Below, piece after piece: positions 11,150-22,699 of a DNA stretch of 64,000 bases. The position numbers and the translations under genes were made by a program. The stretch spans positions 124,001-188,000 of the forward strand of contig WPDH01000272.1 in the NCBI GenBank assembly GCA_019137255.1, read 5' to 3'. The notes beneath the pieces were generated by a model, which was not told the DNA's origin, did not search any database, and saw only the letters and a program-made list of their open reading frames with translations. Origin of the DNA: Corinectria fuckeliana (lineage: Eukaryota > Ascomycota > Sordariomycetes > Hypocreales > Nectriaceae). Every line of letters begins with the position of its first letter. Position 1 is the first letter of the stretch.

Positions 11150-14007
11150 ATGCCTCAGCTCATCGAGGCCGTGAGAAATGGCGTCCAGGACACCGCAGCG
11201 CAGTTCCGCCGCTGGCTTGACACGCCCGAAGGCCGTGGAGTCCTCAAATGCACCATGGCCTACACCATGGCCAGTCTTGCCATATTCGCCCCGCCGTTGT
11301 CCAACTTCCTCGGCAAGCCGGACGGAAAACATGTCGTGGCAACTATCACCGTCTACTTCCACCCGGCCCGGTCCGTGGGATCCATGATCGAGGCCATCTT
11401 GATCGCCATCGTGGCTGTCGCTTACGCAGAGATCATATCTCTACTATCCATGGCCACTTCGGTGTTTTTCGGTTCAACTATGCACCTGGTGACGGCCTCA
11501 CACGTTTTGGTCGTCACCGTGTTCATTGGCGGCGGGTTTGGCTTCATAGGCTGGGTCAAGCAGAGAATGTCGAATCCTCTCGTCAACGTCGGCAGCACCC
11601 TCGCATCGTTGGCCATCATCAGCGTCGTCACCAGGGAGAACCACGTCGTGTCCAACGTCTTCTCCAATGAGAAGATCGCCCAGGTGTCCAAGATGCTTGT
11701 TATAGGAATCACTACAACGGCTGCAGTGAACCTGCTCCTATGGCGAAGCTCTGCTCGCCAGTCACTCCGCCAAACGATGAACCGGGTCTCGGTTCCCCTG
11801 GGCGACATGCTCTATATGATCACGGGGAGCTTCCTTAGCGGGTCCGAGGAAGGTCTTGTGTCAGAGGGGTTCGCAGCTGCTTCAGCCCACCATTCCACGG
11901 CTTATTCTCAGATGATGAAGGACATGAGAGAAGCCAAGTTCGAGCATTACTTCCTTGGACACGAAGACATCTACGACCATGAGAAATCTGTTGCCACCTC
12001 GATGGAGAATTTGGCGCAAGCCCTTGGTGGACTGAGAAACGCAATAAATACGCAGCTCGGACAGTTGAAGCATCCAAAGCCGTTCACTCATGACGCCGCA
12101 GGAGAAGCACCTTTGAACACATCTTCCGACCTCTTTGAACTGTTCAAGACCTCCATGAGATTGTCCATGTCGTCTTTGCGGCAGATCCTCTGCAGGATCC
12201 TGCACGAACCGCAATTTGGACGTCCTCCAAGCTATGAGGTCAATACCGATGAAGATCTACGACGAAACTTGATGGATTCTCTGAGCACGTTCAACACGAG
12301 TCGGGCGGCCGCTCTGCAAGGACTCTACGACCGCATCGAACATTTGGGCTCGTCCGAAACAACACGGTCGAACTTGGAAGAAGTCAGTGCTGCTTGTGGA
12401 CACTTCACCTTCAGCCTACAAGCCTTTGGGGAAGAGGTGCTGCAGTATCTAGACGTCTTAGATGATTTGGAATATGTCGTCTTGCACGGAAGCCGTAGCT
12501 GGCGGTGGCTTGTTTGGTGGAAGGATGGGAACGCAGAGGGCCGTAACAAGGCTATCAGATTATTTGGGTCTGTAGAAGCAGATGACCTGATCCAGACAAG
12601 ACAGCGGCCGGCCAGCTCACCGGATGACTCTGCAGCAGTGCCTACGCCAGTTGCTATCGGTACTTGGTATAATGCCCCTGATGCGAACAAGATCCTAGCT
12701 TGGATTTGGCGAAATATTTCAGCCTTGTTCAAGAAGATGGCACGAGACGACAGTAAGTCAGCAGACCTGGCCCCTGGAAGCCTTGCTGACCTTGAACAGT
12801 TCAGTTTGGGCTTAAAGTCGGCATTGGAGCTGCCTTGTGGGCTATGCTCGCTTTCATCGAAGAAACACGAGAGGTATACAATCAGTGGCGGGGTGAATGG
12901 GGTTTGCTTTCCTTCATGATTGTCTGTTCCATGACTGTCGGTGCCTCCAACACCGTGGGCTGGGCACGCTTCATCGGCACCCTCTTTGGAGCTCTGTTCT
13001 CCGTCATCAACTGGAAGGTGAGCCATGGCTATGCCCTGGCCTTGATCTTCCTAGGTTGGCTGACCAGCTTCATAAACTTCTACATCATTGTCCAGCACGG
13101 CAAGGCTTCTCTGGGACGCATTAGTCTGCTGGCGTACAACGTGTCGACATTGCATGCGTACAGCCTGCAGAGGAAGGCAGATGGCAAAGACGGCTCTGGC
13201 GATGAAGGTGGCGCACATCCCGACATCTTGGAGATCGCGAAGCATCGAGCCATTGCCGTGACGGCGGGCATCATATGGGGCCTCGTCGTCTGCCGAGTCA
13301 TGTTCCCCATCTCGGCCCGCCGCAAGTTCAAGGAAAGCCTCTCGGTACTGCACCTCCAGATGGGCTTGATCTGGAAGCGCGGTCCCCTCGCTGTGCTATT
13401 CCGCAGCGAAGGTTCCCAGAGCTACCTCAAGTCCGGCGAGCAAGCTGCCCTGCAGAGGTACGCCGCCAACCTTGAAAGCCTCAGACAGGCCGCGGCGTCC
13501 GAGTTTGAACTGCGCGGCCCCTTCCCCATGGATGTTTACGGGCGGGTCCTGCGAGGCACGACGCGGATCCTCGATGGCTTCTACGGCATGAGCCTCGTGT
13601 CGTGTCGCAAGGGACATATCACAGAGGGTGAAGCGGCTCTGCTGCAATACACTGCTCGCGAACGCGCGATTCTGTGCGATCACATATGCCAGGCATTCCA
13701 GGTAGTCGCTAGCTCGACGATGCTCGAGTACCCGTTCGCGGATGCCACTCCCAGCATCGTGTCGGTGAGGGAGAACCTCCTCAGCAAGATCTTTGAGTTT
13801 CGAAAGGAGTATTCTGCCCGGTCGGTGAGTGTAGCAGGAGACAGTAGTAGTGAGCCTGCCGAGCTCCTGGTAGAGGAGAAAGATTACGCCCTGCTCTATG
13901 CTTATGCTCTTGTGACGGGTCAAGTGGCGGATGAGTTGAGAATGGTGGGGAAGGAGATTGGGAGCTTGTTTGGCGTGTTGGACGAGGATACGCGCCTCTT
14001 GCGATAG
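11150..14007 (+). CDS. FUSC / aromatic acid exporter-like (ArAE_2, BRE4-type) integral membrane protein
   Basis: Two exons, 11150-12752 and 12800-14007, joined by a 47-nt intron (GTAAGT...TTGCTGAC...ACAG). The join restores frame and creates the segment IQFGLKVGIGAALWAML. The product is 936 aa from this ATG, or 988 aa if the in-frame ATG at 10994 is used; I prefer 11150 because MPQLIEAVRNG directly precedes the conserved N-terminal region. It has the family's two-block layout: a hydrophobic cluster at about residues 35-250, a long helical cytoplasmic middle, then a second membrane cluster from about residue 536 to 720 with the EWGLLSFMIVCSMTVGASNT type of sequence, and a C-terminal helical tail. 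Fungal relatives include brefeldin A sensitivity (Bre4-like) proteins and putative ER or plasma-membrane transporters. The substrate is unknown, and transport is inferred from family. Confidence 0.85.
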
Positions 14008-16113
14008 TATTAGAGATTTCTTTCACAAGGTCAACAGCCCACGAGCGGTGCTGAATCAACATATTTTCACATCGAATGTTGATCCTCGCCAGGTCTAGGA
14101 CTCCGGAGTGGTAACACGGAAGTCTATATCAAGAGGATTTAATGCCCATTCCGTTCCTGCTAACAAGGATATCGGAGCTGACAAACACTTCAAAGCTAAC
14201 TAGGTCTGATAAAGGCTAGACACATGATGAAGAATCGGAAAGACTCGTTACTTGCTGATCTCGCTATGCCCCTAACGTGCCCTGTTCCGTTTCCCCCCTC
14301 TTCCGGGTTCACGAGGACACTGGCGGGGCCTTGCCGCATTGTACTCTAACAGTACAGCAAGAGCACGACTTGAACATTGATTGTACCGCCCAAGGTTCTT
14401 GGAGCGATGCTCTAAGATTAGTATGAACAGGAATGCCGCAAAAGTTTCTTGTCATCAATCAAGACGGCTAAGTCGAAGGAACCCTTCCTTCCAAGACCCA
14501 CTCTGATCGCTGCAGTAACAGCTACAGGCTCAAGGATGGCAGCGGGCCTCCCTTTCCAACGCATTGCAGACCGGCCCACAAAGTGCTCCTTGCGAGCACG
14601 AGAAGCTCAGGGATATCCCTCGTGGCTTGGCGAATGAGGCTACTTCAACGGAAATCGCCTATGAAGTCTACCGTAGCAAATACTCGCCATGGACGGCATC
14701 AAAACTTTAGCTTTACTCCGTGCTTTTCGTTGCGTACTACTGTGGATATCTTAACAGCTCGGCGGTAGCATAATGGGAGGCCTGTGGCATGGCTTATCAA
14801 AGGACCTTGAAAATACAGGATAAGTTTTGTGTCATTCCTTCATGCACACCCGCATATTCTGCGTCTGCGGTAACACTTAAAATCTCGAGTCATCTACGGC
14901 AATGCGTATGCCGATAAGAATGATGACTAGAGAGTTTCAAGTCGGATTCAGCTTCTGACTTCTAGTATCATGTGCATGATTTTGAATTCTTTCTTCCGGA
15001 ACGGTATGTTTAGTTCTTGTCACAAGAGAATATGAAGCCTCTGACGTGTTTTGTCAAACGACAAGCGCGAAGGGCCCGCTGCTATTCTAGACAGACTCCA
15101 CGACAAAGGCTCAGTAGATTTGTCGTCCACCTTAAGACCAAGGAGTGGCACAGACCTGACCCGAAGCCTCCGAAAAGAGGCGGTGAGACTGCCGATAGCT
15201 ATGGATCTTACGCCGGAATCGTCAACGCCTTATACTTGTACCGGGAATGGCTATCATGGGCCAAGCTTCGGGCAACTGGCCATCTAATTGTTGTCTTGTG
15301 ACCACGATGAACATAGCCGGCTTCACCGATGAGAAGAAGTCGTAGGCTCTCGATACTGTTAGCAGCGTGCTTGGCCTTCTTTGCTCACTCGCTGGTGCAC
15401 ATATCGACGTCGGTATTGGTCGTAGGCCCTCTACCATCTACAGCATTGATTTATGCTCTTTAATCTTTGCGCTTATTAGTGGGACCTCTAAGCTCGCTGT
15501 AAACAATTTGACTAACACCACGGTTGCTTTCGTCTTTCTCCTCGGTGTTTTCTTCTCCGTCAGTCGGACTACCCATCAGAGCATGTCCATTGCCGGTGCT
15601 CACAGCTTCGACTTGTGCGAAGGGCACCGCTGTTGAATGCTCCCTTATTTGAGAAAGTTGATTATAAAAAGTGCTGTCAAGGTCTTGTGTGCCTAACAAT
15701 GGCCTACATTTGATGAATTACGCGTATCCTGCCTCGGCATCGCTACTCCAAAGAGGAATCATGACCAAAACATGCGCTCCAATCTATCATGAACGCGGTT
15801 CAAACTAAATCGCTCTGAGTAGTTGAATACGTTTGTTCCATTTGTTCTTGCAAGGAAATCGTCGATCTACATGAGTCGATATCAGCATAGTTAGTGTGGA
15901 GTGGGACTTTTACCCGTAAAGCTTGCTCTGTATTGCCGCACCGCTCATGGATTGAGACATGATGAGCAAAAGCTCCAATGGCACTTAAGCTTCTCTAACG
16001 TCCGTGACGCAAGGAAGACGCGTGAGGGCTGGTCTTTGGTATATATGCGTGCAACTGCCAGCTTGCCAACGCCCCCAGCAGCGTCGCGCATCTCAACCAG
16101 ACATTTACTCACT
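14008..16113. other. Intergenic, no convincing gene
   Basis: Only short frames on both strands, the longest about 95 codons, without motifs. The region ends at the start of the decayed GH43 gene. Confidence 0.5.
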
Positions 16114-17307
16114 ATGGAACCAATTATCAGACTTGGGCTGCTGTGTACGCTCTATGCAGCTAGCGTTGAAGCCTTCCACATCCCATTCGAAAACCTGCAC
16201 CGGACCCCTCCCCGGTGTTCGCAGATGGACAGTATCACCCATGCGTACTATTTCTTTTGTTCTGTATAACACTAATGTTTTGTACTTGGTATGAACCTAA
16301 AAGGAACATTTACAACTCATTCTGTTCAGGACGTACACCTCGTACGACCACATCGAAATCACGAGGGCGACAACGCTAGGATCGACACAAATGAGACTCG
16401 TAACGCGAACATGTGGTTGCTAGAAATCTACAGAATCGACGGCACCTGGTGTATGTTCTATTCTATATTTGACGCGACCTTGACTTGCTGCTATAGCTGC
16501 CACACGCGAGTTCTTCAAGGCGGCAATGCCGCTGAGCCGTCGCATTGCGACTGCACTTACCTGGTAGAGCTGGTCCCTCCTAGCGGGTTTCAGGGAGGTG
16601 CAGATGGAAACTTTGCCTTTAGTATTGATGGCACGTACTTAGAGATTTTAGGAGAAGAGCGATCCCATGTGCTGAGTATCATCAATGAGGACGAGCTACA
16701 TCTCTTGCAATAACTCGGCTCGACACAGGCGTGTGGACAGTCGACGGCTGGCATGTCATCTCAATCTCGGATCAGCCATGGGAGAAAAACACAACCAACT
16801 CGTCCCCTAACAACATTACTGCTGTCAACGAAGCCCCTCACGTGAGTTACTTCTGCTGGGGAGCATGAACAAACACACTAACGAAACAGTCACTGTACCG
16901 TGATGGAGAAATCTGGCTGTCTTACTCAGCTTCTTCTGTGGAACGCCCAAACTCGCTAATTAGGGCTCCTACACTATGATAGCGGCGATCCCTTGAAAGC
17001 TTTATCATGGGATAATATTGGCCTAGTGTTCTTATAAGTGAATGGCACTGGACATGACTGCTTTTTTACTTCTCCAGACGGAAGCCAAAATTGGGTCAGT
17101 TCACTTTTCACTAGCTCAGAATTCTTACGTTGCAACTAACATCACTATAGAATGCCTTTCACGCAACGAGCAACTCGGGCGGCTCCTGTGTCATGGACAA
17201 GTATATATACCCTTGCTCAGCTAGTAACATTTAAGCCAGGCGATATACCAGAGTTTGGCGTGCCGCAGCCACTCCCTGCTGTGCTAGACCTGCCCAGTGG
17301 AGATTAA
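16114..17307 (+). pseudogene. Decayed secreted GH43 (arabinan-active type) glycoside hydrolase
   Basis: The ATG at 16114 opens a signal peptide (MEPIIRLGLLCTLYAASVEA) and a mature start, FHIPFENLHR. After that, GH43-like pieces appear in shifting frames. YTSYDHIEITRATTLG at about 16327-16375 lies in another frame. MW-LLEIYRIDGTW-MFYS, the family's MWAPEIHRIDGTWYMYYS, lies near 16410-16470. The SCHTRVLQGG segment lies near 16500 and DTGVWTVDGWHVISISDQPW, after a frameshift, near 16718-16780. VNEAPH, carrying the conserved Glu, is near 16830, followed by an intron-like gap and then LYRDGEIWLSYSAS. GHDCFFTSPDGS lies near 17055, and the end GVPQPLPAVLDLPSGD stops at 17307. At least two frameshifts and several in-frame stops are visible, so it should not make an active enzyme. 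Intact relatives hydrolyse arabinan or arabinoxylan side chains outside the cell. Confidence 0.75.
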
Positions 17308-18142
17308 CGATAGGGAAAAGAGGAGGTAGAGTCTGGTGCGCTATCTTTGCGGCTCAAAGGATCTTCTGTCAGAAGCTGTGAGGCACTCTGCTAAGTTGCA
17401 CCTATATCCTTTACATGGTGCAAGAAGGCTCGCCGAGTTCTGCACAAGGGTATGATATGTGGTATGAATAGTTGATGCCAGTGCTGTGCAAGCATGAACA
17501 TTGGATGGAGGGCCGAAGATTTATTGACCGTCGGACTGACAGCAAGAGACCCGATAACAGCTGGCGACATGACGCAAGCGCTTCATATGAAGAGATATGT
17601 AAGATTGTCGGTTGGGAATTACTGCTTCAAGCACTATGGGGGCAACTAACCAAGGCTGTTCTGGTCTACTAATCTCTAGCTGGTTAGATATAGGAACAAC
17701 AGGTTACCAAACAGTATGCCTTTTTTCACAATAGAGCATAGAAAATGATACAAAGTGCCTTGTTCCTTCGAAATAGGAAACGCGGACGGAGCTTGGGGAG
17801 CCTCGTGACCAAGGTGGGGCTGCTCAATCCGACCGGGTCTAGCTTCTAAGTAGTCTAGTCTAGCTGTTATGAAAGCTGTCTGTTGTTGTTCCGTAGAGGT
17901 GTTGAGCTGTTCACGGACCGTCTCGTTCACGGCCCTAATATGAGCATCAAGGAAGCCTTACCCTACTCAGCACTCGGTCTGGGCTGGGGCGTGCTGGAAA
18001 TGATGTCAGCACGAACATCCGACGAGAGCACGTGACATCAACGGCACCGGGCTTTGTTATTGTTTGTGGTCGTCTACAGTCTTTCTTTCAACTCAGGCAA
18101 GCCAATCTCGCGCGGGCATCTTGTTCGATCTTCTTTGCAACC
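17308..18142. other. Intergenic, upstream of the XPB gene
   Basis: No gene seen. The open frame of the helicase extends upstream to 18032, but the ATG at 18143 in context GCAACCATGCC fits better. Confidence 0.5.
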
Positions 18143-20680
18143 ATGCCCCCTAAGAGAAAGGCTCGGAATGCGGCGTCTGGTCCTGCCAAAGTCCGAAAAG
18201 TCTCTGCCAACTCAACCCCGGGCCCATCGACGCCTCGAAGCATCCGCCCGTGTAAGCCTTCAAAGGCCATCGATTTCGACGAGGATGTCACAAAGGACCA
18301 GAAAGAAAGAGAGGACAAGTTGGAGCGGGAAGCCGACAAGTTCGTCAGCTCCTGGGACGTTTCCAGCAATCGCTTTCAGCATGGCGGCGATCCCAACAAA
18401 CGCAACGCCCGAAGCAACATGTCACGATTCTTCCAAGGTCGAGACTTCTCCGACCTACCCCTCAAACTAGACCATCGGAACCGTCCGTTATGGATCGATC
18501 CTAACAAGGGGGTCATCATCCTTGAGAGATTCAATCCTCTATCAGAGCAAGCGACCGACTTCCTCATCACCATCGCCGAGCCTAACTCCAGGCCTACCTT
18601 TCTCCACGAGTACGCTTTGACGGCTCACAGTCTCTACGCGGCTGTTTCTGTTGGCTTGCATCCCCAAGACATCATCAGCACTCTTGATCGATTTCTTAAG
18701 ACTGAATTCCCATCCAGCATCCGAAACTTCATCAAGTCCTGCACCAAGAGCTACGGAAAAGTGAAGCTGGTGTTGAAGAGCAACAGGTACTTTGTGGAGA
18801 GTACAGACGCCGAGGTTCTTCAGATGCTCCTGAAGGACGAGGTCATTGGGAAGCTTCGAGTGCACGGCTCGGACGAGATTACGACGACACTCGAACCCGC
18901 AAGCAGAGGGCTGGTCATTCCAGGGACCAAGAACGCTGCCGGTGCTCAGCAGGCCGACCTGCCCGACCCTAACAAGAACACCGCTGAACAAGCTCGGGGC
19001 TTGGATGACGCGGATGTCTATACCGCACTGAACGAAGAAGACAACGAGGAAAAGGAAGTCCTACACACGTTCGAAATCCCCGACATTGCTGTTGAAACGG
19101 TCCAGAAGCGATGCCTAGAACTTTCGTATCCGATTCTTGAAGAGTACGCCTTTCGCTATGACAACATCAACGCCGATCTCGAAATCGACCTGCGACCAAA
19201 CACGCAGATTCGACCGTATCAAGAGAAGAGCCTGAGCAAGATGTTTGGAAACGGCCGAGCCAAGAGCGGCATCATCGTCCTGCCATGTGGTGCTGGTAAA
19301 ACGTTGGTCGGTATCACAGCGGCGTGCACAATCAAGAAAGGTGTTATTGTACTCTGCACCAGCTCGGTATCTGCTGTGCAGTGGCGCAACGAGTTTCTGA
19401 AGTGGTCGAATATCAACCCTGAGAGTATCACCACCTTCACGGCCGACAGTAAGAGTAAGTTCTCAGGAAGTACCGGCGTCATCGTCACGACATATTCCAT
19501 GGTCACCAACAGCCGCGAACGGTCTCACGACTCGAAAAAGATGATGGACTTTTTGCAAGGCCGAGAATGGGGTCTCATGCTCCTCGATGAGGTTCACGTT
19601 GTGCCTGCCAATCTTTTCAGGAGAGTCATCTCGTCTATCAAAGCGCACTCCAAGCTCGGGCTTACAGCAACCCTGCTCCGTGAGGATGACAAGATCTCGC
19701 ACCTCAACTTCCTCATCGGGCCCAAGCTCTACGAGGCAGATTGGATGGAGTTGTCCCAGCAAGGACATATTGCCAGGGTCCAATGCGCAGAAGTATGGTG
19801 CCCGATGCCAACAGACTTTTACAATCAGTACTTACAAGTCCCCGCGCGGATGAAGCGGACCCTAGGTGCCATGAACCCTAGCAAGTTCCAGGCCTGTCAA
19901 TATCTTATCGAGTATCATGAGCGCCGTGGCGATAAGATAATTGTCTTCTCGGATGAACTCTATGCGCTGAAGCTCTACGCGCTGAAACTCGGCAAGGCTT
20001 TCATCTATGGTGCCACTGGACAGGAGGAGCGGATCAGGATCTTGGAAAACTTCCAGCACAACCCTCTCGTCAACACACTATTTCTCTCCAAAATTGGCGA
20101 TACATCCCTTGATCTTCCCGAAGCGACTTGTCTGATTCAAATCTCTTCCCACTTCGGGTCACGTCGGCAAGAGGCGCAAAGGCTGGGCAGAATTCTACGG
20201 GCAAAACGCAGGAACGACGAAGGGTTCAATGCGTTCTTCTACTCCCTGGTCTCGAAAGACACGCAGGAAATGTTCTACTCGTCAAAGCGCCAGGCCTTCT
20301 TAGTGGACCAGGGCTATGCTTTCAAAGTCATCACGCGCCTAGCCGACATGAGCAAGATGCCCAACCTTGGGTTTGCCACTACAGCCGAGCAGCGAGAACT
20401 TCTCCAGCTCACCCTAGTAGACAACGAGAATTCGACCGAGGAAGATATCAAGACTGATGACCTCTTCTACGTGCGGCAGAAAGGTCAAGGAACAAGAAAG
20501 AACAAGGTTAGGCGGACGGCTGGGATGCTTGGCGAGTTGACCGGCGGTCAAGATATGGCCTACATTGAGCAGAACAAGCCAGCGAACCGGGCGTTGATAA
20601 AGAACAGGAAGACCGAACGTAGTGCCTTTTTCAGGAAGATGTCGAGGGAGAAGGAGCGGCTGAGAAAAAAGGCTGGCTGA
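18143..20680 (+). CDS. SSL2: XPB/Ssl2-type DNA helicase-translocase, TFIIH subunit
   Basis: Intronless, 845 aa from the chosen ATG, close to yeast Ssl2 in length. The basic N-terminus (MPPKRKARN...) is followed by an XPB damage-recognition-like domain at about residues 120-330. The SF2 helicase core has Walker A GAGKT at about 383-387, the DEVH box at 482-485, the motif III-like TATLLRED near 510, and motif VI in the QRLGRILRAKR segment near 680. The Lys/Arg-rich C-terminus (KKAG end) is normal for the family. XPB/Ssl2 is an ATP-driven DNA translocase in TFIIH that opens promoters for RNA polymerase II and unwinds DNA at nucleotide excision repair sites in the nucleus. It is essential in studied fungi, so this is the housekeeping anchor of the window. 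All key motifs are intact. Confidence 0.97.
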   Translation: MPPKRKARNAASGPAKVRKVSANSTPGPSTPRSIRPCKPSKAIDFDEDVTKDQKEREDKLEREADKFVSSWDVSSNRFQHGGDPNKRNARSNMSRFFQGRDFSDLPLKLDHRNRPLWIDPNKGVIILERFNPLSEQATDFLITIAEPNSRPTFLHEYALTAHSLYAAVSVGLHPQDIISTLDRFLKTEFPSSIRNFIKSCTKSYGKVKLVLKSNRYFVESTDAEVLQMLLKDEVIGKLRVHGSDEITTTLEPASRGLVIPGTKNAAGAQQADLPDPNKNTAEQARGLDDADVYTALNEEDNEEKEVLHTFEIPDIAVETVQKRCLELSYPILEEYAFRYDNINADLEIDLRPNTQIRPYQEKSLSKMFGNGRAKSGIIVLPCGAGKTLVGITAACTIKKGVIVLCTSSVSAVQWRNEFLKWSNINPESITTFTADSKSKFSGSTGVIVTTYSMVTNSRERSHDSKKMMDFLQGREWGLMLLDEVHVVPANLFRRVISSIKAHSKLGLTATLLREDDKISHLNFLIGPKLYEADWMELSQQGHIARVQCAEVWCPMPTDFYNQYLQVPARMKRTLGAMNPSKFQACQYLIEYHERRGDKIIVFSDELYALKLYALKLGKAFIYGATGQEERIRILENFQHNPLVNTLFLSKIGDTSLDLPEATCLIQISSHFGSRRQEAQRLGRILRAKRRNDEGFNAFFYSLVSKDTQEMFYSSKRQAFLVDQGYAFKVITRLADMSKMPNLGFATTAEQRELLQLTLVDNENSTEEDIKTDDLFYVRQKGQGTRKNKVRRTAGMLGELTGGQDMAYIEQNKPANRALIKNRKTERSAFFRKMSREKERLRKKAG

Positions 20681-21260
20681 ATTGGTCCTGGTTGTGCTTA
20701 GGAAGAAGCATGCCGAGGGCTCAATAGTTTTGCGTTATACTTTGTAGCTGAAGACTCGCAAACCATTTAAATGGTTTTCTGAAGAAGATGCTTTGTTTGT
20801 AACTACTGACACAGTCTTTCATGGTCTATTCCTATGTTGTCTTGGTATAAAGGCCCCCGGTGCTATGCTGACAATGTCAAGAGTGTGCATCTGGTTTCCT
20901 CTTTGCCCTTTGTTGCTGTGGAAAGACTAGTCAGATAGTGCGAAAGGCTCTGTTAATTGTAATTCCGCTATGAATAGAGACAACAGGGTCTAGGTCTCGT
21001 CTAATGTTAGACGAAGAGCCGTGTTTTGGGGGGTCCCAACCAAGCTTTCCTCCCGTTTGTGAGCTGATCAAAGAACAGACAGGCCTGTTGATTCGGCTGC
21101 TGGTGTCACATCCAGTGATTTTCTTTGTTCTGAAGGGTTGTGATCACGCCCAAGCGCTAGTAGTCTGACCTGGTCAAGTTTTGTATGGCAAGTGTTCGAC
21201 GTGAACAAAAGCTGCTGCGGCTAATCGGTTCTTTGTCTGCATATGAATGGCCAGCCGTAC

Positions 21261-21271
21261 TATAAGATATA
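21261..21271 (+). promoter_or_regulatory. TATA-like box upstream of the small Arg-rich gene
   Basis: TATAAGATATA, about 229 nt upstream of the proposed ATG (165 nt upstream of the proposed 5' UTR intron) and followed by a CT-rich leader. Confidence 0.4.
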
Positions 21272-21425
21272 GTGGCAGTCGGTCACTCAAATACAAAGCT
21301 TTTTTTAATTTACTTCTGGCTTCACTATACTTGCCGTCGATTACTCTTGATTTGCTTCTTCGAATCTTGTCGCTTCTCCTAACTTGATTAGCTGTTCTGT
21401 GTTATTCCAGACCAAACCTCTCCGG

Positions 21426-21489
21426 GTATGTAAAAGCTGTATCTACTGTCTTCTTCCAGTCTTTGAATGACTAAAATAGCCTTTTCTAG
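21426..21489 (+). other. Probable 5' UTR intron (64 nt) abutting the ATG
   Basis: It begins GTATGT and ends TTCTAG directly before ATG, with a TGACTAA branch-like element about 20 nt before the acceptor. A shorter acceptor (TTCCAG) lies near 21460. Confidence 0.4.
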
Positions 21490-21822
21490 ATGTCTGATCC
21501 TCCCACCGTCTTTGAATTCAAGCAAATCTTGATGGCTCTCCACGCCAGGGGCTACTCCCAGCGTGAGTACTACCCAATGTCCTGAGTCCCAGCCTGAGAC
21601 ATTTGACGCTGACTAGACTAAACAGATAACCAAATCATTATCCTCAACACCTCCAGGTATTCAGACCCCAACATGGTACTTACCGGTACCGATTTAGCCG
21701 TGTATCATGAGAAAATGGCACAATTAGACGTCGTCAAGATGAATCGGAGGCGTAGAAATATGGCGCGGAGGCGTAGAAGAAAGTCTAGGCAGCACAGCAA
21801 GGATGTTCGCCCAGTGCCTTGA
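21490..21822 (+). CDS. Small spliced orphan protein with Arg-rich C-terminus (89 aa)
   Basis: Exon 1 is 21490-21562 and exon 2 is 21626-21822. The 63-nt intron has consensus ends (GTGAGT...AACAG) and a GCTGAC branch element. Splicing joins phase 1 to phase 1 and yields 89 residues with no stop until TGA at 21820. The N-terminal half (MSDPPTVFEFKQILMALHAR...) looks like an ordinary soluble domain. The C-terminal third has two Arg clusters encoded by a near-direct DNA repeat (CGGAGGCGTAGAA at 21745 and 21766), resembling a nuclear localisation or nucleic-acid-binding tail. I do not recognise a family. Support is structural only: splice signals, frame, TATA box and likely 5' UTR intron. The frame is too short, once split, to be found by a simple ORF search. 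Confidence 0.5.
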
Positions 21823-22699
21823 TACGTCGACTCCCCCCTGATTAGCTTAAGATAAAGAGGCCAAGTAGGTCTTCGGATAGATATAGAAGAGACGGTGATT
21901 TACCTAGTGAACTAGACCTTTGTCTCTGTCATATCACAAAACCCTGTGAAAAATTCGTCTCACGCGTGCGTTCGATAGGTATTTCACCAAGGCAGAATCC
22001 CCATCCTCGGAGTTCGCAGCCCTTTGCACAACTAGTCAGTCTATTTGGTGTGAGTGTTGACAAGAAATCACCACAATGTCAAAGAGTCGCGGGGTTCAAC
22101 AATAGGTTTCTTGTCATCAGTATCACATTTGTGATCTGACCTGGTTCTGAACTTGTTCTTCTCCTTGCCAACTGGCGTTTGGTAAGCCTGCAAACCAAGA
22201 AAGCCGACGAACTGCTTGTAGAGTTTAATTCTGAGAACTTTCATTTTATCCAACGAAAAATAAAACAACTATCATAAAGCTTTCCAAGGACATCGACGTT
22301 CGTTAATATGTGTAGTTTGTAGCCTCCACATAATAGTCTCGCCCGAGCTCTCAACAACAAATCAACTCCAGTCCAACGGTTGGGATGGACCGATAGCGTC
22401 AGCACTATATTTCCGACATATTGTTGCGTCTAGAACTAGATAGTTCACAGGCATAATAGTACATGTCACTCACGGCAACGCTCACGGCAGAGCCGTCTGT
22501 TTCTCAGTCGTTGCAAAAGTCGTACAGTTCGGATTTACTGCCATTTCGTGAATCATAACTGAAGATAGTGATACATAACTCGATCATGAAGAATTGAAGA
22601 CAACCCAAAAGTGCCATCCAATCACAACTCAACCCTTCCATCTATGCTCTCTGCACTTCAAATACTGCTCTTACTATAACTCATGATTCGCTCAGAAAC
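21823..22699. other. Intergenic, convergent 3' regions
   Basis: Lies between the small gene (plus) and the fungalysin (minus). Nothing further seen. Confidence 0.5.

Larger units (their letters stand above)
20681..21489. other. Intergenic, 3' of XPB and 5' region of the small spliced gene
   Basis: No open frame of note. It contains a TATA-like box (21261) and a likely 5' UTR intron (21426-21489) of the following small gene. Confidence 0.5.
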
